A program made the position numbers and the translations under genes. A stretch of DNA of 64,000 bases from Spirosoma sp. KCTC 42546 (lineage in GTDB: Bacteria > Bacteroidota > Bacteroidia > Cytophagales > Spirosomataceae). How positions within the stretch are numbered: the first letter of the stretch is position 1; each line of letters opens with the position of its first letter. Below the pieces are notes generated by a model. It worked only from the letters and a program-made list of their open reading frames with translations. It ran no database searches and was not told the origin of the DNA. The stretch is taken from positions 1,736,001 through 1,800,000 of the forward strand of contig NZ_CP041360.1 of assembly GCF_006965485.1 (NCBI RefSeq). The letters are read 5' to 3'. This document shows positions 42,823 to 51,125 of the stretch, one piece after another.

Positions 42823-43854
42823 TTATCGTGACGAGGTGGGCATGGTAACAGGCTGGTACAAAAAGTAATCGTAAATGGAACGGGCCGTATGGGCAATGGT
42901 TTGTTCCCGTTCGGCTAGCGGCATGGGTGAGTCGCCCACAAAAACAGCAATGGCAATATGGCCCGCATCGCCCGGCAAGGTGATAATGCCTACGTCGTCG
43001 GTGGCACTTCCATCCAGTGAACCCGTTTTATGGGCAATAACGGTGTTTGGTGGCAAATAGCCTTTAAGTCGGGCGGCTCCACCTCGGCAGCGTTCCATGA
43101 CGCCCAACAACAGTGCCCGACTTTCGGGTTTGAGCGCCGTACCCCGATAAATTTGTGCCAGTAAATTAACCATTGCGTCGGGCGTTGAGGTATCGCGTGG
43201 GTCGGTTTTGATTTTGACGGCCGCAGCCCGTTTCATTTCGGGGGTAGTGGCACTATCCAGTTTGGCATAAAAGCCAAGTGTCCATTGGCTGGAGGGAGGG
43301 AGGGTAATCCCATCGAGATCCGCCAGGAGTTGGATGATCGTTCGGTCAACAGACATGCCTTTAATACCAAGTGCTTTCACCCGATTCTGAACGGCCTCGG
43401 TGCCACCTACCAGACGAAGCAGAATATCTGTTGCCGAGTTATCGCTAATGACCATCATTAGCTCAAGCAGGTTCTGAACGGATAGTTGCACACCGGGTTT
43501 TGCGAAAAGAACGTCCAGCGTGCCACTGCCCGGATGCAGATCGGACGGTTGTAAATCAACCATCGTCATCAACGACAGTTTGCCTTGCTCAATCAGCGTA
43601 AAGAGCTGTACAGCAATGGCTACTTTAATGGTACTGGCCATCGGAAACCGATCCTGTACATTCAAGCTGATTTGCTTGCCGGATTCGAGGTGTAGCGCAC
43701 AAATGCCGACTTTGCCCTTGGCTAGTTTCGCAATACGTTCCAGTTCCTGTTCCAGCCGTTGCGTAGCCAGGTCGGAGGGTTTACCAGGTTGGGCATTGCC
43801 CTGGAGATTGGCCAGCAGCAGGATGCCAAGTAGTAGTGATGAGAGTTGTTTCAT
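42823..43854 (-). CDS. Class A beta-lactamase-like serine hydrolase
   Basis: A 343-residue exported protein (signal to about residue 21). The serine site is MASTIKVAI (S-x-x-K), the second motif SDN in VISDNSATDIL, and the third KTG in AHKTGSLDGS. The canonical omega-loop E-x-x-L-N is not visible; the corresponding stretch reads TIIQLLADLDG. DPRDTSTPDAM, after this loop, is class A-like. It could be a true beta-lactamase with a divergent omega loop or a D,D-peptidase relative. It lies downstream of the trans-sulfuration gene on the same strand. Confidence 0.85.
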   Translation of the reverse strand: MKQLSSLLLGILLLANLQGNAQPGKPSDLATQRLEQELERIAKLAKGKVGICALHLESGKQISLNVQDRFPMASTIKVAIAVQLFTLIEQGKLSLMTMVDLQPSDLHPGSGTLDVLFAKPGVQLSVQNLLELMMVISDNSATDILLRLVGGTEAVQNRVKALGIKGMSVDRTIIQLLADLDGITLPPSSQWTLGFYAKLDSATTPEMKRAAAVKIKTDPRDTSTPDAMVNLLAQIYRGTALKPESRALLLGVMERCRGGAARLKGYLPPNTVIAHKTGSLDGSATDDVGIITLPGDAGHIAIAVFVGDSPMPLAEREQTIAHTARSIYDYFLYQPVTMPTSSR

Positions 43855-43877
43855 AGGTTATAGAGGTATTTCATGGA

Positions 43878-45059
43878 CTACAATGAAGCCAACGCCGTAT
43901 CCAGATCCGTCAGCAAATCCTCCACGTTTTCGATACCGACCGAATATCGAATCAGGCTTTCGGGAATGCCAAGCTGTTTGCGCTGTTCTTCGGTAAGTTC
44001 AACGTGGCTGGTCGTTCTGGGTGGGCCCGCCAGTGTACTTACCGAGCCAAGGCTGGCGGCTAAGTGAACAAACTGAAGTTTCGGCAGGAATTTCTTCACG
44101 TGCTCGTAGCCGCCATTCAGGGAAAAGCTCATAATGCCACCAAACCCCGACATCTGCGCTTTTGCAATAGCATGGCCAGGATGGGTTTCGAGGCCTGGAT
44201 AAAACACATCACTGACTTTGGCGTGTGCTTTCAGGTACTTCGCAATTGTCAGAGCCGACGCATTCTGTCGCTCGATTCGCAGCTCCAGCGTTTTCATCCC
44301 ACGAGCAATCATATACGCCGGATCGGCTTGCAGACTGGCCCCGTTGATTTCCCGGAACTGGAATACTTTTTCCACCAGTTCTTTGGTGCCGCAGAGTACA
44401 CCACCCATCGCATCGGAGTGGCCGCCGAGGAATTTGGTGGCGCTATGAACAACCAGATCGGCACCCAGCGCCAGTGGATTTTGGTTGATCGGTGTAGCAA
44501 ACGTATTGTCGACTATGGTAATGGCCCCCACTTTTTTAGCGGCTGCTGCCAGCCGTTTTATATCGACAATTTTGAGAGTTGGATTGGTGGGTGTTTCGAG
44601 GTAGAGTACGTCGCAACCTTTGGCAATTTCGGCTTCTAGCTGGTCGAAATCGGTGGTATCACAAAGCGTGACGTTTACCTGATAACGGGGTAGAAAATCC
44701 AGAAAGAGCCGGCTTGAGCCACCGTAGGTATCATTGAGTGAAACGACCCGTTTTCCTGGCCCCAGTAGCGCAAACAAGGTATTACTGATGGCCCCCATGC
44801 CCGTTGCGAACGAGGTGGCAGCTTCGGCACCTTCCAGAATTCGGATTTTTTCTTCGAGCACATGTACGGTGGGATTCGTGTTTCGGCTATAGATATAACC
44901 ATCCGCTTGTCCCGTTGCTACCTTGTGCCATTCATCCAGATCATGATAGGCAAACGCCACACTTCGTACAATTGGCGTTGTAACAGCCCCATCGGCAATG
45001 GGTTCGGTTTCACCTGCCCATACAGAGGCCGTACTTTTTTTGTAAGTCGAAAAATCCAT
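43878..45059 (-). CDS. Trans-sulfuration PLP enzyme (cystathionine gamma-synthase / lyase family)
   Basis: A 393-residue Cys/Met metabolism enzyme. The PLP lysine is Lys209 in VVHSATKFLGGHSDAMGG. Other conserved parts are YSRNTNPTVHVLEEKI, SFATGMGAISN and IRYSVGIENVEDLLTDLD. Such enzymes make or cleave cystathionine, homocysteine or methionine; sequence alone cannot separate synthase from lyase. It lies 23 bases before the class A beta-lactamase-like gene, so one transcript is possible. I looked upstream for a SAM riboswitch and saw only an inverted repeat. Confidence 0.9.
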   Translation of the reverse strand: MDFSTYKKSTASVWAGETEPIADGAVTTPIVRSVAFAYHDLDEWHKVATGQADGYIYSRNTNPTVHVLEEKIRILEGAEAATSFATGMGAISNTLFALLGPGKRVVSLNDTYGGSSRLFLDFLPRYQVNVTLCDTTDFDQLEAEIAKGCDVLYLETPTNPTLKIVDIKRLAAAAKKVGAITIVDNTFATPINQNPLALGADLVVHSATKFLGGHSDAMGGVLCGTKELVEKVFQFREINGASLQADPAYMIARGMKTLELRIERQNASALTIAKYLKAHAKVSDVFYPGLETHPGHAIAKAQMSGFGGIMSFSLNGGYEHVKKFLPKLQFVHLAASLGSVSTLAGPPRTTSHVELTEEQRKQLGIPESLIRYSVGIENVEDLLTDLDTALASL

Positions 45060-45092
45060 TGAAACTTCTTAATTATCAGGTTGTTATTTTTT

Positions 45093-45186
45093 GGTTAAAC
45101 ACAGAGAAACAGAGGTTAACACAGAGAAAACGGAGGATATTTCTCTGTCACCTTTGTGTTGACCTCCGTTGCCACTGTGTTTAATC
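45093..45186. repeat. Diverged ACAGAG-family inverted repeat
   Basis: GGTTAAACACAG and later AGAGGTTAACACAG units pair imperfectly with CTTTGTGTTGACCTCCGTT and CACTGTGTTTAATCC. It resembles the elements at 2681 and 13,774 but has more mismatches. It lies between divergent genes. Confidence 0.65.
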
Positions 45187-45296
45187 CTTAATACTACACA
45201 AAAAAAGGCGTAACACGATGGGTAGGTGTACTGATGAAATGCGCCTAATTGACTAAATTTTGGCCCCTACTAGGCTTATCTATACAACCTGAACGT

Positions 45297-46217
45297 ATGA
45301 CGTATCTGAATTTCAAAGCCAGCTATCTGGCTGTAGCGCTTAGTTGTTTATTGGCCATCAGGCTATCTGCAACTGCTCAGTCCCGCCAAACACTCCCCGA
45401 ATTACGCCAGAAAATTGAGACTGAACTAAGCAGGCAGACGGGCATCTTTGCGGTCGCCTTTAAGGATTTGGCTACGGGTAAAGAGCTGCTCATTCGGGAA
45501 CGGGACGTATTTCATGCGGCCAGTACCATGAAAACACCGGTTATGATTGAAGTCTATAAACAACAGGCGCAGGGCAAACTGTCATTGTCGGATTCAATAC
45601 TGATCAAGACCGAGTTTAAAAGCATTGTTGATGGCAGTCCGTATACATTGCCGGTTTCATCGGACAGCGATTCAATTACGTATAAACAGATTGGGACCAA
45701 ACGAACGCTGGCTTCTTTAGTCTACGATATGATTACCGTCAGCAGTAATCTGGCGACGAATTTGATTATTGAACGCGTGGGTGGACCGAACGTAACGCAA
45801 ACCATGCGCGATCTGGGGGCCAAAGATATTCAGGTTCGGCGGGGCGTAGAAGATTCAAAAGCCTTCGCCAAAGGGCTTAATAACTCCACCACTGCCTATG
45901 ACCTCATGCTAATTTTCGACAAGATTGCCACTGGTCAGGCAGTAAGTCCCGAGGCTTCGAAGGCCATGATTGCGACCTTACTGGAGCAGAAATTCAATGA
46001 CGCAATTCCCGCTAAACTGCCGAAAACGGTGAAAGTGGCTCATAAAACGGGCTCGATCGTGGGTGTCCGGCACGATTCGGGCCTAGTTATTTTACCCGAT
46101 GGCCGTCAGTACGTGCTGGTTCTGTTATCGAAGGATATTAAGGATGATAAGGCTACGTCGGGTGCAATGGCTACGGTATCCGAATGGATTTATCAGTATG
46201 AAATGCAGGGGCAGTAA
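45297..46217 (+). CDS. Serine hydrolase, beta-lactamase2 family
   Basis: A 306-residue exported protein (signal ending near ATAQS). The motifs are HAASTMKTPVMIE (S-x-x-K), VSSNLATNLI in place of SDN, VEDSKAFAKGLNNSTTAYD with a possible omega-loop Glu, and VAHKTGSIVG (KTG). The Ser-Ser-Asn variant suggests it is not a typical class A enzyme. It may hydrolyse beta-lactams weakly or process peptidoglycan. It is divergent from the trans-sulfuration gene and distant from the other beta-lactamase in sequence, so the two are not a recent duplication. The ATG at 45,297 begins the signal. Confidence 0.85.
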   Translation: MTYLNFKASYLAVALSCLLAIRLSATAQSRQTLPELRQKIETELSRQTGIFAVAFKDLATGKELLIRERDVFHAASTMKTPVMIEVYKQQAQGKLSLSDSILIKTEFKSIVDGSPYTLPVSSDSDSITYKQIGTKRTLASLVYDMITVSSNLATNLIIERVGGPNVTQTMRDLGAKDIQVRRGVEDSKAFAKGLNNSTTAYDLMLIFDKIATGQAVSPEASKAMIATLLEQKFNDAIPAKLPKTVKVAHKTGSIVGVRHDSGLVILPDGRQYVLVLLSKDIKDDKATSGAMATVSEWIYQYEMQGQ

Positions 46218-46219
46218 CT

Positions 46220-46320
46220 AATGACTAATTGATAATGAGTAGTGTATAATGTATAATGTATAATGTATAATGGGTGATGAGCTGTGCGCATTATCCATTA
46301 TACATTATCAATTAGTCATT
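46220..46320. repeat. Inverted repeat carrying a GTATAAT heptamer tandem
   Basis: AATGACTAATTGATAATG at 46,220-46,237 is perfectly inverted at 46,303-46,320. Inside, GTATAAT is repeated four times at 46,244-46,271, and the right side has matching ATTATCC / ATTATAC units. It overlaps the stop codon of the aminotransferase gene at 46,316-46,318. A sister element lies at 51,035-51,123. Confidence 0.85.
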
Positions 46321-47437
46321 TCCCGTTGCTCAAATGCTCCCCTAAACAGCGTTCCAAATTTTGTAAGCCAGTTGTGAGTTCATCCGCAGTAGGATAGCCG
46401 AAGCCGATACGCATGTAGATTTTGTCTTGCTCGAACCAGTGACCCGGTCCCACAAGGGTCTGATAGTTTGCATACAGGGATTTGTAAAACGCTTCGGTGT
46501 TGAGTCGAAAGCCTGCTTTAAGCCGCGGGAAACAAACAACACCGGCCGTTGGCTCTACCCAGTCGAGATATGGACTTTGGGCGAAGAAGGTCTGGACAAT
46601 GGCGAAATTAGTGCGAATGTGCTGGTGAGCCTGGGACAGAAGGTTGCCCTGGTTCTGTAAAATGTGAAGCGCAATCTGCTCATCCACCACCGAATTGGTG
46701 ATCATGATCTGTTCCTTAGCCGCCAGAAACTGATGCATTAGGCTTGCATCCTGACAGATGATCCAGCCAATCCGAATACCCGGAACGCCAAACGCCTTCG
46801 ACAGTGAACTAACCGAAATCACATTCTTACTTTTCTCTGCCAGATACGGAGCAAGAGGTGTTTGAAAGTTCAGATAACGGTAGGTTTCATCAACGAGTAG
46901 GTAGCAATTGTATGCTTCGGCCAGTTTAACGAGTTCATTCAAAATAGCCTCCGACATAACCGTTCCTGTGGGGTTGTGCGGATTTGTAATGCTGATGAGC
47001 CGGGTGTTGGGTTGAATGGCCTTCTGTATCAGATCGATATTCAGGGAAAAACCTTCCTCAAACGTCAGGTCGATGATGCTCATGGCGCAGTTGATGGCCC
47101 GTGGTGTTTCCAGATTAGTGCCGTAGTTTGGCCGCACCACAACCAGATGGTCGTTCTCACTGAGCAGGGTAGTGGCTACAATGAATAAAGCAGTAGCCGC
47201 ACCGCTACACACCAGCACATCGGCTGGCTTTAGAACCGTGCTCTCGCTGGCAATACTAGCAAGTAAATCAGGATGCCCCTGGTGATGACCATAGCACAAA
47301 AGCAAGTCATTGAGGTTGAGATTCAGGTTGTTCAGGTGAATGTCGCGCACCGAGCTTTCGGCCAGATTGTACTGAATCGTAGAATAACCAATTTCTTCCG
47401 GCGATTCAATTTCAATCGGCATTCTGGTGTAGTTCAT
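46316..47437 (-). CDS. Class I/II PLP aminotransferase
   Basis: A 373-residue cytoplasmic enzyme. The PLP lysine lies in ISVSSLSKAFGVPGIRIGW, with TNPHNPTG before it, DETYR for the pyridoxal nitrogen Asp, and a C-terminal RIGFG arginine for the substrate carboxylate. It is a fold type I aminotransferase, related to aspartate and aromatic aminotransferases and to capreomycidine synthase-like enzymes. The amino donor cannot be told. It is likely co-transcribed from upstream with the lipocalin-like gene, 22 bases away. Confidence 0.88.
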   Translation of the reverse strand: MNYTRMPIEIESPEEIGYSTIQYNLAESSVRDIHLNNLNLNLNDLLLCYGHHQGHPDLLASIASESTVLKPADVLVCSGAATALFIVATTLLSENDHLVVVRPNYGTNLETPRAINCAMSIIDLTFEEGFSLNIDLIQKAIQPNTRLISITNPHNPTGTVMSEAILNELVKLAEAYNCYLLVDETYRYLNFQTPLAPYLAEKSKNVISVSSLSKAFGVPGIRIGWIICQDASLMHQFLAAKEQIMITNSVVDEQIALHILQNQGNLLSQAHQHIRTNFAIVQTFFAQSPYLDWVEPTAGVVCFPRLKAGFRLNTEAFYKSLYANYQTLVGPGHWFEQDKIYMRIGFGYPTADELTTGLQNLERCLGEHLSNGK

Positions 47438-47459
47438 GGGAGGGAGTTATGGCTAAATT

Positions 47460-47930
47460 TTATCGCACCGGCAAATCGCGAACACCTATCAAATGCTTAG
47501 CCAGTTGCGGCTTGTCGGCCATTAACGACTTGATGTGGTTGAGCGTTTTTTCAGGAAGCTGGGGTGTGCGGCTGATGATATCGACGCCCTCGGGTGTAAA
47601 CAGGGTTTTGGAGAACCAGATAACTGCCCATTGGCCATCGGGGTCCTGTAACACCACGTTCCACTTACTACGTACCAAACCTAATAATCCCTTACCACGC
47701 CAAACGAAAGCCGACGAATCGGCTTTTACCTGATAATCCAACCCCGTGAGCGTTTTTAATTCTCCCTTCTGCTGGTACTTTACTGTGTCCAGCAAGACGT
47801 TGGTTTCCCTTTTTTGGTCGGAGATTGCATAGGTAAAGGTGGGATTGGTTTTGTCGCCCTTTAGCCACATTGGGAAGCTTGTACTACAAATAAACCAGGT
47901 ACCAACAAGCGCTTGAATCAGAGGTTTCAT
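47460..47930 (-). CDS. Exported lipocalin-like protein
   Basis: A 156-residue protein with an N-terminal hydrophobic signal (MKPLIQALVGTWFICSTSF). The rest fits a Blc-like lipocalin: GLDYQVKADSSAFVWRGKG, SKWNVVLQDPDGQWAVIWFS, and a C-terminal helix LPEKTLNHIKSLMA. Lipocalins carry small hydrophobic ligands or membrane lipids. The start at 47,930 is preferred because an upstream ATG adds eight residues before the signal. It lies between the DUF5009-like gene and the aminotransferase gene on the same strand. Confidence 0.7.
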   Translation of the reverse strand: MKPLIQALVGTWFICSTSFPMWLKGDKTNPTFTYAISDQKRETNVLLDTVKYQQKGELKTLTGLDYQVKADSSAFVWRGKGLLGLVRSKWNVVLQDPDGQWAVIWFSKTLFTPEGVDIISRTPQLPEKTLNHIKSLMADKPQLAKHLIGVRDLPVR

Positions 47931-47974
47931 AAGGAATGGAAAGTCGCTAAGCAAAAATTGTGAATAGGGGTAAG

Positions 47975-49201
47975 TTACAACTTAAGCTTAATTTTCATCT
48001 TACCCAGCACCGCCGTAATACCAATAATCAGCAGAGCAAACAGAAGTGATTTGAGCAGCCCAACACCGCCCGTCGTTAGCGATTTGGGGAGTGAACTACC
48101 GGATAAATCGGTAATACTATAATAAAGGTCTGGCAGTAAATAGCAGGTTAGTGTGCTGGTACCGGCGGTTTTTATCAGATCGAACCAATGCGTTTTGCCA
48201 TTTAAATCAACCAGCCAATAGATGCCTACGTAGACAATAAACGCGATGCCACAGCAAAGGAAAATCCAGGTGGGCGTTGCCTGAATTTTCGAGATGATAA
48301 AGAAGTTTCTGGACAGAAATCCGGCGATAAGAAACAGCAAACCTATGCCAATAAATAGAATCGGTACCTGCTGCGATTTTTCGGTGCGTTGCAAGCGCGT
48401 TAGTAAAAGCGTGGCTAGTACGCCCGAGAAGGCGAGCGAGTTAAACGCGCCATTGTCTGGAATCCAGGCGCGGGGGCCATTGGGCCAAAGAGCGTGCAGC
48501 CACCCGGCATGACCTGCTATGTTCATGAGGGTAAAAAACACCCAGCAAGCGATCAGAAGGATCGGCTGTTTGTGGAGAAATAAATAGAGAATCGCGCAGG
48601 TGAGATACGTCCAGCCGATAAGCCCTAAAATTCCCCACCATTGGGGTGTCAAGCCAACCAAATGATCATCAGGGCCTCCGCGGTATAGGAAAGCCAGGTA
48701 GATCAGAATGCCTACGCCCAGTAGTTGCAGGCCAATGAAAAGGGTTTTTGCGGTGCCCTCTCGTTTAGGATACTGGTTCCAGACCAGGAAAAACGCCAGA
48801 ATCATCAGGATCACAAACCAGCCCGAACGCATGCCCGTAGCTGCCGCATTCAGATCGGAGATATTGACGAAGAAAACGCCCATCACCAGCAAGGCGATTG
48901 ATCGCAAAACAATATGCCAAACGATCTGGCCGTATGAATCCCCTTTATCGAGTCGCTGGCGAATGGCAAAGGGAATCGACATACCCACAATGACCAGAAA
49001 GCAGGGGAAAACGGTATCGGCAAAGCCCAGAAAATCCTGATCGGCGCGTGAATGCTCCAACCAGAGCGGAATGCCAGACAAGGTTCCTAAGTCATTGACG
49101 AAAATCATCGTGAGCATCGTCAATGCCCGAAAGACATCAATGGAAAAAATACGCTTTGACGATAGAACGGCACTGGCCGGTTTCGATGGAGTTGATACCA
49201 T
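47975..49201 (-). CDS. Membrane acyltransferase, DUF5009 / HGSNAT-like
   Basis: A 408-residue protein with about 10-11 membrane helices. The N-terminal FSIDVFRALTMLTMIFVNDLG and FLGFADTVFPCFLVIVGMSIP match DUF5009 / COG4299 proteins related to human heparan-alpha-glucosaminide N-acetyltransferase. Family members are thought to acetylate a sugar across the membrane. It lies 12 bases after the GH20 gene, so the two form a bicistron; a hexosamine link is therefore likely but inferred. Confidence 0.85.
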   Translation of the reverse strand: MVSTPSKPASAVLSSKRIFSIDVFRALTMLTMIFVNDLGTLSGIPLWLEHSRADQDFLGFADTVFPCFLVIVGMSIPFAIRQRLDKGDSYGQIVWHIVLRSIALLVMGVFFVNISDLNAAATGMRSGWFVILMILAFFLVWNQYPKREGTAKTLFIGLQLLGVGILIYLAFLYRGGPDDHLVGLTPQWWGILGLIGWTYLTCAILYLFLHKQPILLIACWVFFTLMNIAGHAGWLHALWPNGPRAWIPDNGAFNSLAFSGVLATLLLTRLQRTEKSQQVPILFIGIGLLFLIAGFLSRNFFIISKIQATPTWIFLCCGIAFIVYVGIYWLVDLNGKTHWFDLIKTAGTSTLTCYLLPDLYYSITDLSGSSLPKSLTTGGVGLLKSLLFALLIIGITAVLGKMKIKLKL

Positions 49202-49213
49202 TTTTGTGACTAG

Positions 49214-50329
49214 TTAATTGGCCTCACTAAGCCGTTTGATTTCACCAAATAGGGCTTTAAAGCAGTTACTGGCCGTGTCTTCGCCCGATGCGGGATTTAC
49301 GTTTACGCCATAAAATTCGTCCAGAAATGGTCCCGCACCCGACCAGACGGTTTGCATCATGCCCTGAAATCGCTCTTTCATAACTGGCGTAACCGACTTC
49401 CGGAACCTGACCATGTCCTGCGTTTGTGTCATCGCGAAACTCGGCTTTCGCCAGGGACAGGTAATCACGTTAAGACCCTTTGTGGCAAAATATACGGCGG
49501 TTTGGTCCGGTCGTTCGTAGTGCCAGTCGCAAATTGTAACATCTTTAGCGATCAGGTCGATAGCGCGGTACGTATTGTTAAAACTGCCTTCCCACATACC
49601 AATACCGGTGGTTTTTCCGTCAATGAGTCGATCGCCCCAAATCCAGAGTTTTCGGTTTTTCTGGGACAGATGGTTTCGGATTTCATTGACCTCTCCGGCA
49701 AATAACTCGGCTTTGTCACGACCTGAGCAACGCGGACATTGCTCATCACCGATGTAAAAAACTTCGTCCATGCCTGCATGAAATGCATCCGTTTCAAAGG
49801 CATCACAAATTTCATCGACCAGCGCAAATACGACCGCATGAACGCCGGGGTGTAAGGGACAATAACTTTTGCAGTACAAACCGTCTGCATTAGGCCAAAC
49901 GTATTTTTCGGGCATTTTTACGTGTGGAGTTTCATCGAATTCGGGATAAACGCGTAGTAGATTCGTTGTCTTACTAGCCCAGGATTGGTGGCCGAGAAGG
50001 TTGATTTGGGGAATTAAGCGAATGTTATTTCGCTGGCATGCTTTAACCAGCTTTTTAACCTCCCGTTTCGATAGGGCGACACTATCGCGCAGTTCAGGAT
50101 GGCTATCAAATTCGTAGTTGAAATCAACCCGAAGAATTAACGTATTTACCTGGCGGGGAGCGAGTTCTTCGTTGATAAACTTGATAAATGTATCGAGTTG
50201 TTTGGGCTGGGGAGCCGCAATGCAAAACCCGCGGATTGGTAACAGGCTATCTAGTTTGGTTTGAGCTATTGCCGATGTACAGGAAAGAGAAAGTACGAAC
50301 GCAGTAAGTAAAAGAAATAGCCGGGTCAT
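49214..50329 (-). CDS. Secreted GH20-like beta-N-acetylhexosaminidase
   Basis: A 371-residue enzyme with a signal peptide (MTRLFLLLTAFVLSLSCTSA). The GH20 catalytic Asp-Glu pair is visible as HAGMDEVFYIGDEQCPRC (Asp188-Glu189). The barrel has NTLILRVDFNYEF and LIPQINLLGHQSW. It is shorter than many GH20 enzymes, which carry an extra N-terminal domain. It should release terminal GlcNAc or GalNAc. The ATG at 50,329 is preferred over a TTG at 50,338. It begins a bicistron with the DUF5009-like gene. Confidence 0.85.
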   Translation of the reverse strand: MTRLFLLLTAFVLSLSCTSAIAQTKLDSLLPIRGFCIAAPQPKQLDTFIKFINEELAPRQVNTLILRVDFNYEFDSHPELRDSVALSKREVKKLVKACQRNNIRLIPQINLLGHQSWASKTTNLLRVYPEFDETPHVKMPEKYVWPNADGLYCKSYCPLHPGVHAVVFALVDEICDAFETDAFHAGMDEVFYIGDEQCPRCSGRDKAELFAGEVNEIRNHLSQKNRKLWIWGDRLIDGKTTGIGMWEGSFNNTYRAIDLIAKDVTICDWHYERPDQTAVYFATKGLNVITCPWRKPSFAMTQTQDMVRFRKSVTPVMKERFQGMMQTVWSGAGPFLDEFYGVNVNPASGEDTASNCFKALFGEIKRLSEAN

Positions 50330-50435
50330 GGAGATCAAGTTTTAGTATCGGCGCGTTCCGTTTTAAATAGGCCTCTCCTATAAGCCTAATTCACTGGATT
50401 TCTATTCACTACACAACGCGCTTTCGCTAAAACAA

Positions 50436-50468
50436 AACCTCCCGAAAGTGTTGGACTTTCGGGAGGTT
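50436..50468 (-). terminator. Strong terminator of the small secreted protein gene
   Basis: AACCTCCCGAAAGT at 50,436-50,449 pairs perfectly with ACTTTCGGGAGGTT at 50,455-50,468 (14 bp, 5-base loop). On the minus strand it follows the stop at 50,507 and is followed by TTGTTTTAGC. Confidence 0.85.
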
Positions 50469-50506
50469 GATGGATAATTTCAGAACGCTTTACCAGGCAG
50501 TCCTGC

Positions 50507-50914
50507 TTACTTAATGGCAATCATTCGGGTGGGCGCTTCCAGAGATGGCGTTGCGAGTTTAACCGATATATCTTCTTTCTGGTCACCGGCTGTTATGCGG
50601 AAGGTATAATTTCCATCACCAAGCTCATTCATATCAAACTGCTGGCGGAACGCATTTTGCTTGCTGTTTTTACCGCAGAGCGTTTCATTGAATAAGATAT
50701 CTCCCTTTTCATTGAGTAATTGGAGGGTAATTTTATTTTCGGACTGGTACTTTTCCAGACACACCCAAAGTTTGGATGCATTGATGGATGGGAACACAAC
50801 GGCGGCAAACGCTTTGTGCTGAGGAGTACCGTCGGTGGCGAAAACAGGACTTGAAGCTGAGATAGTTAACGCGAATAAGAAGGCACTGGCGAGTAATTTG
50901 ATCGAGGTTTTCAT
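50507..50914 (-). CDS. Secreted hypothetical beta-rich protein
   Basis: A 135-residue protein with a signal peptide (MKTSIKLLASAFLFALTISA, cut near SSPVFA). The mature part looks like a small beta sandwich: KLWVCLEKYQSENKITLQLL, NEKGDILFNETLCG and DGNYTFRITAGDQ. It resembles DUF3244-like proteins of Bacteroidota, with low certainty. The upstream part of the frame (to 50,980) has no signal and is left out. It is a single-gene unit. Confidence 0.65.
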   Translation of the reverse strand: MKTSIKLLASAFLFALTISASSPVFATDGTPQHKAFAAVVFPSINASKLWVCLEKYQSENKITLQLLNEKGDILFNETLCGKNSKQNAFRQQFDMNELGDGNYTFRITAGDQKEDISVKLATPSLEAPTRMIAIK

Positions 50915-51034
50915 TGAGTTGAACGATTTAAGTTTTGAACCTTTAGCTGTCAACCCAATGATGTTGTTAGACCCCTGCAACGCTGGTAATCTGGAGAAAC
51001 GGTTTAAATAAATGATGAATGGCTGGTGCTAGGG

Positions 51035-51123
51035 AAATGAATAATGAATAATGAATAATGAATAATGATAAGACTCTGATTACCATTATTCATTATCCAT
51101 TATCCATTATCCATTATTCATTT
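51035..51123. repeat. Heptamer-tandem inverted repeat (GAATAAT / ATTATCC)
   Basis: AAATGAATAATG followed by repeated GAATAAT units at 51,035-51,067 faces ATTATCC-type units at 51,084-51,123. It resembles 46,220-46,320 in layout. It ends next to the MFS stop at 51,126. Confidence 0.8.
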
Positions 51124-51125
51124 AT

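Noticed and set aside
45060..45296. Possible SAM riboswitch before the trans-sulfuration gene
   Set aside because: No conserved SAM aptamer helices were seen; the structure present is the ACAGAG inverted repeat.
46244..46271. Heptamer run considered as a CRISPR array
   Set aside because: The units are seven bases with no spacers and no cas genes are present.
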